This document shows, piece by piece, positions 34,389-44,103 of a DNA stretch of 64,000 bases (its first letter is position 1; every line of letters begins with the position of its first letter). Where the stretch lies: assembly GCA_003054695.1 (NCBI GenBank), contig QAZA01000039.1:248001-312000 (forward strand). The letters run 5' to 3'. A program made the position numbers and the translations under genes. This DNA comes from Verrucomicrobia bacterium LW23. GTDB taxonomy: Bacteria > Verrucomicrobiota > Verrucomicrobiia > Methylacidiphilales > UBA1321. The notes under the pieces were generated by a model. It saw only the letters and a program-made list of their open reading frames with translations. It had not been told where the DNA came from and made no database searches.

Positions 34389-34916
34389 TTACTTGGCCTT
34401 GACGGAACGGACAATCTTGACGACGTCGTCCGAGTACTTTTCGGCGACACCCTTGACGCCGTAGTACAGCAGCGCGCAAATCGTCTTGCCGTCCGGGGAG
34501 AAGAAAGCAACCTGCACCTGCAGGGGCTTCTTGGACTCCTTATCGATGCCGGAGCCTTCCACCAGAATCATGTCCATGCCGTTAACCTTGATGATCTCGG
34601 CGTCCTTTTCGGATACCTTGAACTCCTTGACGTAGGCGGCGATTTCTTCGCCGGCGGCGTTGGCGGCTTCCTTGATATCCTTGTAGTCCTTCAGGATCCA
34701 GGCACCAATGGAGATTTCGTCCTTGACGCCATACTCAACGTACTCTTCGTCCTTGTAAACTTCGGTCCAGGAATCCGGGTAGCTGATGGTGAAGATCGCC
34801 TTTTCCTTCGGGAACTCATGAGTTTTGTCTGCAAGCGCAGGCGAAAGGGCAACGCCCAGGGCCAGAGCTGAGGTGAGAAGCAGAATACGAACAGTGGAGG
34901 TAATGCGTGAGAGCAT
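34389..34916 (-). CDS. exported protein of unknown function
   Basis: This 175-aa protein has a clean signal peptide (RILLLTSALALGVALSPALA, cleavage after ALA near residue 29). The mature domain begins THEFPKEKAIFTISYPDSW, a pattern seen in PsbP/DUF1795-like small periplasmic proteins, and ends in VAEKYSDDVVKIVRSVKAK. It is Lys/Glu-rich and less GC-biased than its neighbours, suggesting efficient expression. A GCCCC/GGGGC hairpin at about 34371-34384 follows the stop but lacks a T run. Confidence 0.75.
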   Translation of the reverse strand: MLSRITSTVRILLLTSALALGVALSPALADKTHEFPKEKAIFTISYPDSWTEVYKDEEYVEYGVKDEISIGAWILKDYKDIKEAANAAGEEIAAYVKEFKVSEKDAEIIKVNGMDMILVEGSGIDKESKKPLQVQVAFFSPDGKTICALLYYGVKGVAEKYSDDVVKIVRSVKAK

Positions 34917-35423
34917 AGCTTGGATACGAATTTATAGAATGTACTTGCGAAAAAGTCAAAGAATTCCCCACCAGCTGTTGATGTACAACCTGCAAGGTTT
35001 AAATCAGTATGGTATCATGAAACACCCCCGCCTCCACAAAGGCGCTTTCACACCAGGCATGGAATCACCCTAAATTCCTGATCATGAGTACTTAACAGTT
35101 CGCGAGCACGTTTCGCTAAGGACAACTCCTGAAACAACGCTTGCGCACTCGACTACGATAAATGCCCGGCATGCTTTCCCCTGGCACTGTTTGTGGATAA
35201 TCAGTGATACAACACGTGATTATATGCAAACACTGGCAAGGGCAGTGCACTTTCTATCTATTCACTTAGCTACAAGAAAAAGAAGGTACCAGACCAACCA
35301 TTCAACTATATTCTCCCGCCTGAAAACACATCCCTGACCACGATTCCGCAATGCGCTCGGCGTATTACAGATGACGCGCTCGCCTGGTTCAGAGGCCGGA
35401 AGCCCTATCGCTGGCGTAAATCA
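34917..35423. other. 507-bp intergenic region, relatively AT-rich
   Basis: I see no gene. The sequence is less GC-rich than the rest of the window. It contains one perfect DnaA-box word (TGTGGATAA at 35192-35200), but no cluster. The left end includes the promoter area of the exported-protein gene. Confidence 0.5.
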
Positions 35424-35810
35424 CTACCCCGCAGGTACTTCCATCTTGAAGGCCGGGATGCGGATCAGCACGCGCTGGCCGTTTTCCATCAGGCCCAGGT
35501 AGCTGCCTTCCGCCAGGCTGTCGCTATCCACAATATGGTAGCTTTTGTACGGAAACTTCTGGCCTGGAAGCAGATGCGGAAATTTGCTCAGCACGCCCTC
35601 GGCCTCGTACACCATGCGGTGGCCCGTGGAGAGCGATGTTACCACCCACTTGCGACCTTTGATGGTGACAGCAAACTCGCTGTCATTGTGTATGGTGATA
35701 TGATACTCAAAGGCATAAGGTCGCTCGTCCGTGGCCGGAATGTTTGGGTTGAAATCCACTCGGTCCACGGCAGCGCGCAATCCGGAAATTTCCTCCAAGT
35801 GAGCAGCCAC
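35424..35810 (-). CDS. apaG: ApaG domain protein
   Basis: This 128-aa protein is of normal ApaG length. The segment EYHITIHNDSEFAVTIKGRKW, slightly diverged, and VLSKFPHLLPGQKFPYKSY match the conserved core, and the end VLIRIPAF is characteristic. ApaG has an immunoglobulin-like fold and has been linked to Co/Mg resistance in Salmonella; its biochemical role is unsettled. It is transcribed divergently from thiD with only 37 bp between the starts, so the promoters overlap. No apaH or ksgA neighbour is present. Confidence 0.85.
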   Translation of the reverse strand: MAAHLEEISGLRAAVDRVDFNPNIPATDERPYAFEYHITIHNDSEFAVTIKGRKWVVTSLSTGHRMVYEAEGVLSKFPHLLPGQKFPYKSYHIVDSDSLAEGSYLGLMENGQRVLIRIPAFKMEVPAG

Positions 35811-35847
35811 GATTGCGTAACCTTACTGTGAAAGTGATATAACAGCA

Positions 35848-36696
35848 ATGGAAAACAACTCTTTCATTCCGGTCGTATTGACGGTGGCCGGATCGGACAG
35901 CAGCGGCGGGGCCGGCGCGCAGGCGGACCTGAAAACCTTTACATCCCTCGGCGTCTACGGCACCAGCGCCATCACCTGCACCGTGGCGGAGCACCCCGGC
36001 CGCGTCGCCTCCATCGTGCCCCTGCCGGCGGACCACGTGGGGGAGCAAATCCGCCTGGTGGCCGAAGCTTTTCCCATCGCCGCCGCCAAAACCGGCATGC
36101 TGTTTACTCGCGAAATTGTGGAAGTTGTTGTGGCGGAGAAGGTTGGCGACCGAGGCGGGCTGCGCGACGTCCCCCTGGTTGTCGACCCCGTCATGGTGGC
36201 CAGCAGCGGTGCGCAACTCCTTAAGGATGATGCGGTTGCGGCAATTCGCGATCGCCTCATCCCGCTCGCCGCACTCGTCACCCCAAACCGCGACGAAGCC
36301 GCGCTGCTCGTCGGCCGCCCCATCACCACGCTCGCCGAGCTGCGTGCCGCGGCAATGGAACTCGTTAAGCGCCATGGTGTTGCGTTTCTTGTAAAGGGCG
36401 GGCATCTTCGCGGCCCGCGCGCGGTGGATTTGCTGTGCGTTCCCTCGCAACCCGATGCGCCGCTGGAGCTTACGCACGACTTTATCCCCAACGTCGACCC
36501 GCACGGCACCGGCTGCACGTTCAGCGCCAGCATCGCCGCCGGCCTGGGCCAGGGCATGAGCCTGGAAGCGGCCGTGGAGCGGGGCAAAAGGTTTATCACC
36601 GCCGCCATTGCAAAGCATTACAGGATAGGGGGTTACACCCTGCTCAACCAGATGCCCGAAGCCGCCGAGGCGGCGCGCGAGGTGGCGCTGATATGA
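35848..36696 (+). CDS. thiD: hydroxymethylpyrimidine/phosphomethylpyrimidine kinase
   Basis: This 282-aa ribokinase-fold enzyme phosphorylates HMP and HMP-phosphate in thiamine synthesis. AGSDSSGGAGAQADLKTF is the substrate-binding signature, VVDPVMVASSGAQLL and TPNRDEAALL are typical, and DPHGTGCTFSASIAAGL carries the anion hole and Cys223. Length and motifs are complete. It starts the plus-strand run thiD-truA-phosphoesterase, and its stop overlaps the truA start (ATGA). No other thiamine gene or TPP riboswitch is visible nearby. Confidence 0.95.
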   Translation: MENNSFIPVVLTVAGSDSSGGAGAQADLKTFTSLGVYGTSAITCTVAEHPGRVASIVPLPADHVGEQIRLVAEAFPIAAAKTGMLFTREIVEVVVAEKVGDRGGLRDVPLVVDPVMVASSGAQLLKDDAVAAIRDRLIPLAALVTPNRDEAALLVGRPITTLAELRAAAMELVKRHGVAFLVKGGHLRGPRAVDLLCVPSQPDAPLELTHDFIPNVDPHGTGCTFSASIAAGLGQGMSLEAAVERGKRFITAAIAKHYRIGGYTLLNQMPEAAEAAREVALI

Positions 36697-37871
36697 GCGA
36701 GCGTTCCCACGAACTTGATCCGGCCTTCCCCTTTCCGCCCCCCAGCGCCCCGCGCGGCCGGGAGGACGGAACCTCCAGCTTTACGGAGCCCGCCGACACG
36801 GACGAGGAAGCCCCGCTTGACGACGCCGCTGCCAATACTCCCCCTTCTCCACAACCCCTTGCGGCGCACAAGCTTACCGTCAGCTATCTGGGCACGGACT
36901 ACGCGGGATGGCAGATTCAGCCGGGCAAGGAAACGGTTCAGGGCCATCTGGAGGATGCCGTTGCAAAGATCTATGGCTTAGCGACTTCCGTCCAGGGCTC
37001 TGGTCGTACGGATGCGGGCGTGCATGCACTCGCGCAGGTCGCCTCCTTCCTGGCGCCCCGGCGCCATACGGGGGAGGTGCTGGTACGCGCGTTTAACAAC
37101 AACATGCCGGAGACTATTCGCGTATTGGATGCGCAAGTGCTTGATAGCGAGTTTCATGCGCGGTTCGATTCCGTAGGCAAAACGTACCACTACCACATCC
37201 TCAACGCCCCGGTAGCCGATCCCTTCCGCCGCCACCTCAGCTTTTTTGTGCCGCGCCCGCTGGATGTGCCGGCGATGCGCGCCGCCGCCGCGCATCTCCT
37301 TGGTATGCAAGACTTTTCGTCGTTTGCCAGCAACCCCGGCTACGAGCGCACGACGATGGTCCGCACGATGCACTGTGTGGAGCTGGATGTTGTGTCCGAA
37401 GTGGCACAGCCGCAAGGAGTTGGGCGCGAGATTGTGCTGCGCGTTACCGCCGACGGCTTCCTCTATCGCATGGTGCGCAATATCGTCGGAGCGCTCATCA
37501 AGGTCGGCCACGGCCGTCTCTCGCCGGATGGTTTCCGGGACGTGCTGCGCGCCGCCCGCCGCACCGCCGCGCCCAACACGGCACCGCCGCACGGCCTGTA
37601 CATGGCGCGCGCTTACTATGGGGACGAGCTGCGCGAGGCGCTGGAAGCCGGGGCCCGGGCGGCGACGGACGCCACGATGCTCTGGCGGGGCTCCGCCGCG
37701 CACTTTGCCGCCGGGGTTGCCGCCGCCGCCCCTGCCAAGTACGGCCGCACGCGCCGGCCGCGTCGCGGGGATGTGCAAGCCTCGCAAGATGCTGATGGAG
37801 AAAGTGTTGCGGCTTCTGATATCGCCGATAACGACAAGCCCGCGCAGGACGACGCCCCGCATGAGGACTGA
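36693..37871 (+). CDS. truA: tRNA pseudouridine(38-40) synthase
   Basis: TruA converts uridines 38-40 of the tRNA anticodon arm to pseudouridine. The core (about residues 55-310) includes YLGTDYAGWQIQP, the catalytic motif GSGRTDAGVHALAQ with Asp107, and FLYRMVRNIVGALIKVG. At 392 aa it is about 130 residues longer than usual: about 55 acidic/Pro-rich residues precede the core and about 80 Ala- and charge-rich residues follow. The start is fixed by the ATGA overlap with thiD; an internal start near the core cannot be excluded. Its last 11 bases overlap the next gene. Confidence 0.93.
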   Translation: MSERSHELDPAFPFPPPSAPRGREDGTSSFTEPADTDEEAPLDDAAANTPPSPQPLAAHKLTVSYLGTDYAGWQIQPGKETVQGHLEDAVAKIYGLATSVQGSGRTDAGVHALAQVASFLAPRRHTGEVLVRAFNNNMPETIRVLDAQVLDSEFHARFDSVGKTYHYHILNAPVADPFRRHLSFFVPRPLDVPAMRAAAAHLLGMQDFSSFASNPGYERTTMVRTMHCVELDVVSEVAQPQGVGREIVLRVTADGFLYRMVRNIVGALIKVGHGRLSPDGFRDVLRAARRTAAPNTAPPHGLYMARAYYGDELREALEAGARAATDATMLWRGSAAHFAAGVAAAAPAKYGRTRRPRRGDVQASQDADGESVAASDIADNDKPAQDDAPHED

Positions 37872-38787
37872 TCGCTGGAAGCCCCTGTACAGCCAGTACC
37901 TGCGCTTGCGTAACGCTGTGCGGCTGTTGCCTTTCCGCATTTTTGGCAGCGCGGAGCGTTTTGCGCGTGGGTACGCGGGGCGCTTCGTCGTGCACCGCTA
38001 TCAGGTCACCTACCCGCACCTGCCGCCGGCGTGGGATGGCGTGACGATCACCCACCTCTCGGACCTGCACCTGGGCCCCTGTTTCCGGCCGGAGCTGCAC
38101 CTGCCGCCGGTGCTGGAGGCGTGCGAGCGGCTCAACAGCGACATCATTGCCATCACGGGCGATTTTGTGGACTTCGACACCACGTGGCTGGCCGCCGCGC
38201 TGCCCGCACTGCGCACCATGCGCGCTCCGCTGGGCGTGTTTGGCTGCCTGGGCAACCACGACGCCTACGAGGAGATTCGCACGGTGCGCGCCGGGTTGCG
38301 CAGCTGGCTGGGGCCGCGCCTGCTCGTCAACAGCGGCATGGTGCTGCGGCGCGACGGCCAGGCGCTGGGCATTGTGGGCGAGGCGATGGGCACGGTGCGC
38401 TCGCATGAGGCCCATTTTAGGGCCATGCGCCGACGCTGGCCAAGTGATTGCCTGTTCATTATTGGCCTGGCGCATAACCCCTCCGCCTTCCCTTGGATGC
38501 AACAAAATGATGTGGCGCTTACGCTGGCGGGGCACACACATGGCGGGCAGGTCTCGCTCACGCGCGCGCCGGAGCCGGTGATCGGGTGGGCGTCGTTCAA
38601 GTTCCGTTTCAGCCGCGGCTGGTACACGCGGGGCGACAGCCGCATGTACGTTAGCTGCGGCATCGGGCAATCGGTCCCGATCCGCATCAACTGCCCGCCG
38701 GAGATCGCGCATATTCGCCTGCTGCGCGGCCCCGCCGCCGGCCCGCCCGGCGCGGGGGACGAGCCGTGCGGGAACGGTGTGTGCTGA
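37861..38787 (+). CDS. membrane-proximal metallophosphoesterase, YkuE-like
   Basis: This 308-aa calcineurin-like phosphoesterase has all metal-binding motifs: SDLHLG with Asp68/His70, GDFVD with Asp101, GNHD with Asn132, a His in LAHNP, and GHTHGGQ with His225/His227. The architecture with a basic N-terminal segment of 45 residues resembles YkuE/YaeI-type enzymes, which act on membrane or lipid substrates, but the true substrate is unknown. The C-terminal 30 residues are Gly/Pro-rich. It starts 11 bases before the truA stop, so the two are co-translated. Confidence 0.9.
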   Translation: MRTDRWKPLYSQYLRLRNAVRLLPFRIFGSAERFARGYAGRFVVHRYQVTYPHLPPAWDGVTITHLSDLHLGPCFRPELHLPPVLEACERLNSDIIAITGDFVDFDTTWLAAALPALRTMRAPLGVFGCLGNHDAYEEIRTVRAGLRSWLGPRLLVNSGMVLRRDGQALGIVGEAMGTVRSHEAHFRAMRRRWPSDCLFIIGLAHNPSAFPWMQQNDVALTLAGHTHGGQVSLTRAPEPVIGWASFKFRFSRGWYTRGDSRMYVSCGIGQSVPIRINCPPEIAHIRLLRGPAAGPPGAGDEPCGNGVC

Positions 38788-38916
38788 TGGATATGGGGTG
38801 TGTAGCGTAGGTGTGGCGTTGTCGCTTGATTTTGTGCGCATGGCGCGCCGTATTCGCTTTTCGGCGGCGGCCGAGGCGGGTATGGTGGCCTTCTTCGCGC
38901 GCACGCCTTCCCTCCC

Positions 38917-40125
38917 ATGGTCCAGACGCTATTCATCCTCTACGTCACGGCGCTGTATGCCAGCGTGCTTTGGGCGGGCTACGCACTTGGGTCGCTGCTT
39001 ATCCCTCGGATATTTGGTATGTCTGTGCTGCGCATGTACTTGCGCGGGCGGCAGATTGTGGCGATGGTGAAGCCGCGGCGGGCCACGGCGTTCCGCAACG
39101 TAGCGTATTACCTGGGCGGCAAGCCGTGCGTGGAGGGGCCGCAGGCCAACTCGCGCCGCGTCGCCATCTGGCTGTGCGTGCTTTCGGGGCTGATCGGGTT
39201 GGCGGTGGCGGGCTTTCTCTTTACCCTGGTGTGGATGATCGGCGCCGTTGTGCTCAATACTTCCGCGGCGGCGCTTTCCGGCCTGCCCTGGCCCACGCGC
39301 GAGATCGCTCGCGTGATGCGGGAGGTGCAGCCGATCGGCTTTGCCATTGGCGTCTTTGTTTTCGCCATGTTCTATTACATGCAGCTGGTCGGCAGTATGA
39401 AGAAGGTCCTTTACGACAAGATCGGTGGGAACGAATATGAATTGATAGATCCCGAGCCTGGCGATGTCGAAATGTATTTGCTTCAGCTCGTCATGAGGCG
39501 CCGGCAGCTCAAGCGCAAGCGTCCTAAAATAGAGCTCTATTATCACATGCGCCTGGCGGACTTCTATGTAAGCCATGAGTCGATCGATTTATGTACAAGC
39601 ACGGCTCGCTACATGGCCGCTATGGGTAAACCCTATGATGCGATCTATCTGTGGCGCGAGCTTACTTTCAAGCGCATCGATTTACATGCGCAGATGATGG
39701 TGGAAGGTATTCACGATGTGCTCTACAGCCGGACGCCGCCGGCGCCGTGGCAATGGGACTATGCGCTGGAGCTGGCCGACATGGCGCGGCAGTACGACCT
39801 GAGCAACTCCGCCGTGCTGGGCGCTCGCGGCGCGTTGCTGGTGGCGATGGATCGCGACCCCGACGAGGCGCGGCGCCAGCTGAACGATTGCCTGGCTTAC
39901 ACCACGTCGGATCTCGAAAAGTGGAGCGCAACCGCCTGGCTTGCAAAGCTTTCCGCCAGGCAGGGGGATGCCGCTTACGCGCGCAAACTGCTGGACGGCA
40001 TGCCTGGGGAGAAGCGTCTGCGAGAGGCGCTGGGCACGCTGGAGACGGATCGCATTCTCTTGGTGCGCCGTGGGGCGGAGGAGCAAATGGCCGCCACCCC
40101 CGCCACTGCGCCATCCGGCCCGTGA
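38917..40125 (+). CDS. membrane protein with helical-repeat C-terminus
   Basis: I do not recognise this 402-aa protein. It has about four membrane helices (near residues 5-30, 82-112 and 138-157) and a C-terminal half rich in helices with a TPR-like layout (ALELADMARQYDLSNSAVLG, then WLAKLSARQGDAAYARKLL). It is followed 87 bp later by a protein of the same general design. It may be cotranscribed with the thiD-truA-phosphoesterase run, from which it is 129 bp away. Confidence 0.7.
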   Translation: MVQTLFILYVTALYASVLWAGYALGSLLIPRIFGMSVLRMYLRGRQIVAMVKPRRATAFRNVAYYLGGKPCVEGPQANSRRVAIWLCVLSGLIGLAVAGFLFTLVWMIGAVVLNTSAAALSGLPWPTREIARVMREVQPIGFAIGVFVFAMFYYMQLVGSMKKVLYDKIGGNEYELIDPEPGDVEMYLLQLVMRRRQLKRKRPKIELYYHMRLADFYVSHESIDLCTSTARYMAAMGKPYDAIYLWRELTFKRIDLHAQMMVEGIHDVLYSRTPPAPWQWDYALELADMARQYDLSNSAVLGARGALLVAMDRDPDEARRQLNDCLAYTTSDLEKWSATAWLAKLSARQGDAAYARKLLDGMPGEKRLREALGTLETDRILLVRRGAEEQMAATPATAPSGP

Positions 40126-40212
40126 CGGCGACTGCAGCGCGAGGCAGCTCTCCAGCCTGCCCAGTCGATCCGCCCTCGCACCACCGAGGCAGGGGCGCCG
40201 GCCGGCTGTTGG

Positions 40213-41571
40213 ATGCGCCGCAAAAAATGCAAGCACCTGATGTTTAATGTGATGCATCTTTCGCCTACAACCGCGTTGCTTCCCGCCTCTGGCGTGGCCT
40301 TCGGGCCCTGGCTGGATCTGGGCGTGGATCTTTCGCTCGTAGCGGGTTGCTGCGTGTTGTGGGTGCTTTGGGTACCGTTTGCCAACCTGTTTTATGTGGC
40401 GGGCTCCGCAGCGGGGGCGCGATTGGCCGGACTTCGTGTGGCCAATGTGGATCTAGGAGTGGGTGCCGTTTATGCAAAGGCCGGGCCGTGGCTGGGTGTA
40501 CTTGTACTTGTTCACTATAATCCCTTTTTCAGGCAACCTGTTGGGGTGACGGCGACATCGCTGCGATGTTATCAGGCGCGGCATTTGTTTGCTGTATTCA
40601 GCGGGGTTATGCTGAAGCTTGCCGCCGGGCTTTGTATGATGACTGTTGTGCAACAGGGCATCCATAAAAAGGGCGTTGCGGAGTTGTTTTTCAGCCCGGC
40701 GCACGCTTCGCCAACGTGGATACAAGTCTCCGCACTAATGATCCTTTTTGACGCCGTTATGGAGGTATTACCCTTGCCCTTTTTGCAAAAGCGCTACGGC
40801 AATCTCGCCGGGGCGGACGTCTTTCGCTACCTGACGATGGGCCCCGAGGCGGTGCGTGGGGAGTGGCACTGCGGGCGCGCCGCCGAGCACCGGGCGGAGG
40901 GGCGCTACCGCATGGCGGGGTACCATTGTATGCGGGCTTGGCGCTTTATCGCGGATAACCTTTCCGTTACAGCCGGGGCCATTGCGGCGGGCGATATTTT
41001 CGAGGCGGGCAAGACCGAGCGCGCGTGCGAGTTGCTGCTGCGCCTGGCCCGCCGCCGAGACGTCATTACGGTGGAGCGTTGCGACCTTCTCGACGACGCG
41101 GCGCGCTATGTGCTGTGCGATGATGCGGCACGCGCTGTGCGTCTTGACGAGGCGCTGGCCTGGAGCCGCGAGTCGCTGGAGTTTGATAACCAGCGGCGCG
41201 ACCTGCGGGGGACCCATGGCGCCATTTGCCTGGCCAAACGCTACCTGCAGGATGCCGGCGACAACCTTTCCTTCGCTTTGGCCGACAAGCTCGATCGCCA
41301 CCTTTCGGAGGAGAAGATTTACCTCCTCGCCGCGTGCCGGGCGCGCGTGGACGTGGAGCTGGGCTTTTGGGAGAATGCCGAGCGCCGCCTGTCGGAGTCG
41401 ACCGCCCCCTGGCGCACGTCCCGCGTCACCCGCTACGCCGATGCCATCCGCGCCGAGACCCTCCCCCTCATTGAGGCCGCGCGCACCCGCTCCGCCATCG
41501 CGAAAGCCGCCGCGGCCCGGGCCGGAGATCCGCCGCGCGGAGGAGGCGGTGGGAAGAAGCGGAAGCGGTAG
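40213..41571 (+). CDS. membrane protein with helical-repeat C-terminus (second copy of the design)
   Basis: This 452-aa protein has about four membrane helices between residues 30 and 200 (for example LFAVFSGVMLKLAAGLCMM), then a cytoplasmic half of paired helices in TPR style (ALAWSRESLEFDNQRRDLRG, WENAERRLSES). The C-terminus is Gly/Lys/Arg-rich. The layout resembles the preceding gene, and the transmembrane part has a faint likeness to membrane-bound metalloprotease (M50-type) scaffolds, although I see no HExxH. Function unknown. Confidence 0.65.
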   Translation: MRRKKCKHLMFNVMHLSPTTALLPASGVAFGPWLDLGVDLSLVAGCCVLWVLWVPFANLFYVAGSAAGARLAGLRVANVDLGVGAVYAKAGPWLGVLVLVHYNPFFRQPVGVTATSLRCYQARHLFAVFSGVMLKLAAGLCMMTVVQQGIHKKGVAELFFSPAHASPTWIQVSALMILFDAVMEVLPLPFLQKRYGNLAGADVFRYLTMGPEAVRGEWHCGRAAEHRAEGRYRMAGYHCMRAWRFIADNLSVTAGAIAAGDIFEAGKTERACELLLRLARRRDVITVERCDLLDDAARYVLCDDAARAVRLDEALAWSRESLEFDNQRRDLRGTHGAICLAKRYLQDAGDNLSFALADKLDRHLSEEKIYLLAACRARVDVELGFWENAERRLSESTAPWRTSRVTRYADAIRAETLPLIEAARTRSAIAKAAAARAGDPPRGGGGGKKRKR

Positions 41572-41890
41572 GGGCACGCCGGAGGGGGCGCTGGGAAAAC
41601 CGCCCGCCGCGGGAAAGAATTGCGGGTATCGCCGCGTTTGTAAGGTGACATTTGTGCGGCGGAATGTAAGCTGGATTTCAACCCGGCGTCCTGTTGCATG
41701 CGGTTTCGCGGCGGCATTGCTTTGCCAGCGCAAGGGCCTGTGTTGCAACACTTAACTGCCGTTTCCGGGCGTGCCGTCTTCCCGGCCTTCGCTTCTTTTC
41801 GCCGTGCCTTCTCCTTCCGAAACCAACCTGCCGCCGGAGCTGTCGACACCCGTGCTTTTTGCTCACGAGTGTCCTGACCCGTTTCGCGGC

Positions 41891-43690
41891 ATGGCGGCGG
41901 TTCCCAAGGCGGCGGCGCCTCCTTCGCTGGCGCAGGCGCAGGTTCCCACACGGGGCCGCGCCGCCGCGCCGGGCAAGGTGGCGGTGCCGCGCCTTGCGGC
42001 GGAGACGCCCCGCAAGCGTTGGGACGCCCCGCCGGCCTGTACGGATCAGGTGCTGCGTCTGGCGCGGGAGCTGACGATTACGCCTTTGGTGGCCGGGTTG
42101 CTGTGCCGGCGCGGCTACAGCAAGGTGGAGGAGGCGCGCACGTTTCTTAAGCCCAGCCTCAGCGATATCTTCGATCCGTTTGAGCTGACCGACCTGCGGC
42201 GCGGGGCGGAGCTCATCCTTGGCGCGGCGCACGACGGTCGGCGCATCGTCATTTTTGGCGATTACGATGTGGACGGCATTACCAGCTGCGCCATGTTGTG
42301 GCGTTTCCTGCAACGCCTGGGCGCGCGAAACGCGACGACTTTTCTGCCCAACCGCATGGAGGAAGGCTACGGCCTGAGCCAGAAGGCCGTGGAGCGATGC
42401 CACGCGGAGATGGCGCCCGAGCTGCTTGTGGCGGTGGACTGCGGCACGACAAGCGTGGGCCAGATTGCCTGGCTTAGCGCGCAGGGCGTCCCCACCGTGG
42501 TCATCGATCACCACGCGCTGCCGCCCGAGCTGCCGGCCGCCGCCGCGCTGGTAAACCCGCAGCGCGACGGTCGCCACACCTACCTGGCCAGCGTCGGCCT
42601 CGTGTTTAAGGTGTGCCACGGCCTGCTGAAGCTGCTGCCGCCGGAGCAGCGGAACGTCGATCTTAAGGACTTTCTGGATCTGGTGGCCGTGGGCACGGTG
42701 GCGGATATTGTGCCGCTGCGCGAGGACAATCGCGTGGTGGTGCGCAGCGGGCTGCGGCAAATCCAGCGCACCCGCCTGGCGGGGCTGCGCGCGCTTTGCG
42801 AGGTGGCGGGTATCAAGGCGGAGCCCACGACGGCGGATGTGGGCTTTCGCATCGGCCCGCGCCTTAACGCCAGCGGCCGCATTGGCGATGCCTCGCGCTC
42901 GCTGCAGTTGCTGAAGACGGACGACGACGCCGAGGCGCTGCGAATCGCCCACGAGCTGGACCTGAGCAATCGCGAGCGCCAGCGCCTGGAGCAAACCACG
43001 CTGAACGAGGCGCAGCGCATGCTGGAGGAGGAGTACGATCCCGACCGCGACTACGTGATTGTGCTGGGCAAACCGGGCTGGCACGTGGGGGTCATCGGCA
43101 TCGTGGCCAGCCGCGTGCAAAAGCAGCACAACCGCCCCGCCATCATTATTGGCTTTGACGAAACCGGCACCGGCAAGGGCAGCGGCCGCAGCATTGATGG
43201 CTATAGCATTGTGCAGGGGCTGAGCGCCTGCGCCGAGCACCTGGTGCTGTTTGGCGGGCACGATATGGCGGCGGGCCTCACCATCCGCCAGGAGAATCTC
43301 GACGCCTTTCGCGAAGCGCTGCTGGCGCATGCGCGCGAGCGGCTGAGCGCGGAATTGCTGTGCCCAACCCTGGCGCTCAGCGGTGTGGTGCCGGCTTCGG
43401 AGATCAGCGAGAGCCTTTACCGCGACGTTCAACGCATGGCGCCCTTCGGCCGCGACAACCCGGAGCCGGTGTTTCTGTTTGAAGGCGCGCGCCACCGCCG
43501 GCCCCCGCGCCCCTTCGGTCGCAACCACGTCAAACTCTTCCTGCGCACCGCGGCCGGGGAGGTGGAGGCGCTGGCCTGGGGCATGGACGGCATCCCCATC
43601 CCGCAGGACAACTTCAACCTTGCGGCCTCCCTGGATTGGGATGAAGAGCGCCAGCGCGTGCAGCTGCGCGTGGTGGACTGGCGGCAGTAG
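41891..43690 (+). CDS. recJ: single-stranded-DNA-specific exonuclease RecJ
   Basis: RecJ degrades single-stranded DNA 5' to 3' in recombination and mismatch repair. The DHH phosphoesterase motifs are complete: FGDYDVDGITS with Asp124/126/128, CGTTSVG, VIDHHALPPELP with Asp206-His-His, and in the DHHA1 domain GKGSGRSIDGYS and GGHDMAAGL. The open frame extends to a GTG at 41771. I chose the ATG at 41891, giving 599 aa, which is close to the usual 570-590 with a Pro/Ala-rich leader. No SD is obvious at either start. The gene stands alone. Confidence 0.95.
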   Translation: MAAVPKAAAPPSLAQAQVPTRGRAAAPGKVAVPRLAAETPRKRWDAPPACTDQVLRLARELTITPLVAGLLCRRGYSKVEEARTFLKPSLSDIFDPFELTDLRRGAELILGAAHDGRRIVIFGDYDVDGITSCAMLWRFLQRLGARNATTFLPNRMEEGYGLSQKAVERCHAEMAPELLVAVDCGTTSVGQIAWLSAQGVPTVVIDHHALPPELPAAAALVNPQRDGRHTYLASVGLVFKVCHGLLKLLPPEQRNVDLKDFLDLVAVGTVADIVPLREDNRVVVRSGLRQIQRTRLAGLRALCEVAGIKAEPTTADVGFRIGPRLNASGRIGDASRSLQLLKTDDDAEALRIAHELDLSNRERQRLEQTTLNEAQRMLEEEYDPDRDYVIVLGKPGWHVGVIGIVASRVQKQHNRPAIIIGFDETGTGKGSGRSIDGYSIVQGLSACAEHLVLFGGHDMAAGLTIRQENLDAFREALLAHARERLSAELLCPTLALSGVVPASEISESLYRDVQRMAPFGRDNPEPVFLFEGARHRRPPRPFGRNHVKLFLRTAAGEVEALAWGMDGIPIPQDNFNLAASLDWDEERQRVQLRVVDWRQ

Positions 43691-43743
43691 ACGCGGACTC
43701 TCCAGCCAGCTTCAGAACATGTGCAATCATTATGACGCTCGGC

Positions 43744-44103
43744 TTATAGATCTTCTGCCGGGACGCCCCACAGGGTGGTGTAGGCGCGGAGAGCGTAACT
43801 TATTGCAGGGCTTTGCTTTGCGGCGAGAAAGATGGGGCGGTAGACGCGAAACAGGGTCTTTGCGTTCGGGGTGTCTCTGATGCCGTAGAAAGTGTTGTGG
43901 TGGTAAAAGACCAGTGCTCCCTCCCACCGCAGCGCGGGGCCGATGCTCAGGGGATAAAGCAGGGCTACGGCAATAGCGGCCGCAATCAGGTTACTGTAGG
44001 CAAAGGGCCGGAGCTGCCGTTTGCGGTCGGCCACGGGGGGCGGCGTTGCGGGTGGCGGCCCGCCGGGTTTGTCTGTTGGGGATGGGGATGATCCGCCATT
44101 CAT
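43744..44103 (-). CDS. small single-span membrane protein
   Basis: This 119-aa protein has a Pro-rich N-terminus (about 30 residues), a membrane helix at about 38-58 (LIAAAIAVALLYPLSIGPAL), and a C-terminal domain with WEGALVFYHHN and FRVYRPIFLAAKQSP. No family recognised. Met at 44103 is chosen; the frame is open further up to 44184. It is transcribed toward recJ (convergent) and lies downstream of the ftsH terminator, so it has its own promoter or depends on readthrough. Confidence 0.55.
   Translation of the reverse strand: MNGGSSPSPTDKPGGPPPATPPPVADRKRQLRPFAYSNLIAAAIAVALLYPLSIGPALRWEGALVFYHHNTFYGIRDTPNAKTLFRVYRPIFLAAKQSPAISYALRAYTTLWGVPAEDL

Noticed and set aside
35192-35200. Perfect DnaA box in an AT-richer intergenic region, possible oriC
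   Set aside because: Only one box was seen, there is no dnaA, dnaN or gidA neighbour, and no AT-rich 13-mers. One 9-mer is expected by chance often enough.
41678-43528. Minus-strand open frame inside recJ
   Set aside because: recJ motifs are complete on the plus strand; the antisense frame has Arg/His/Ala-rich shadow composition.
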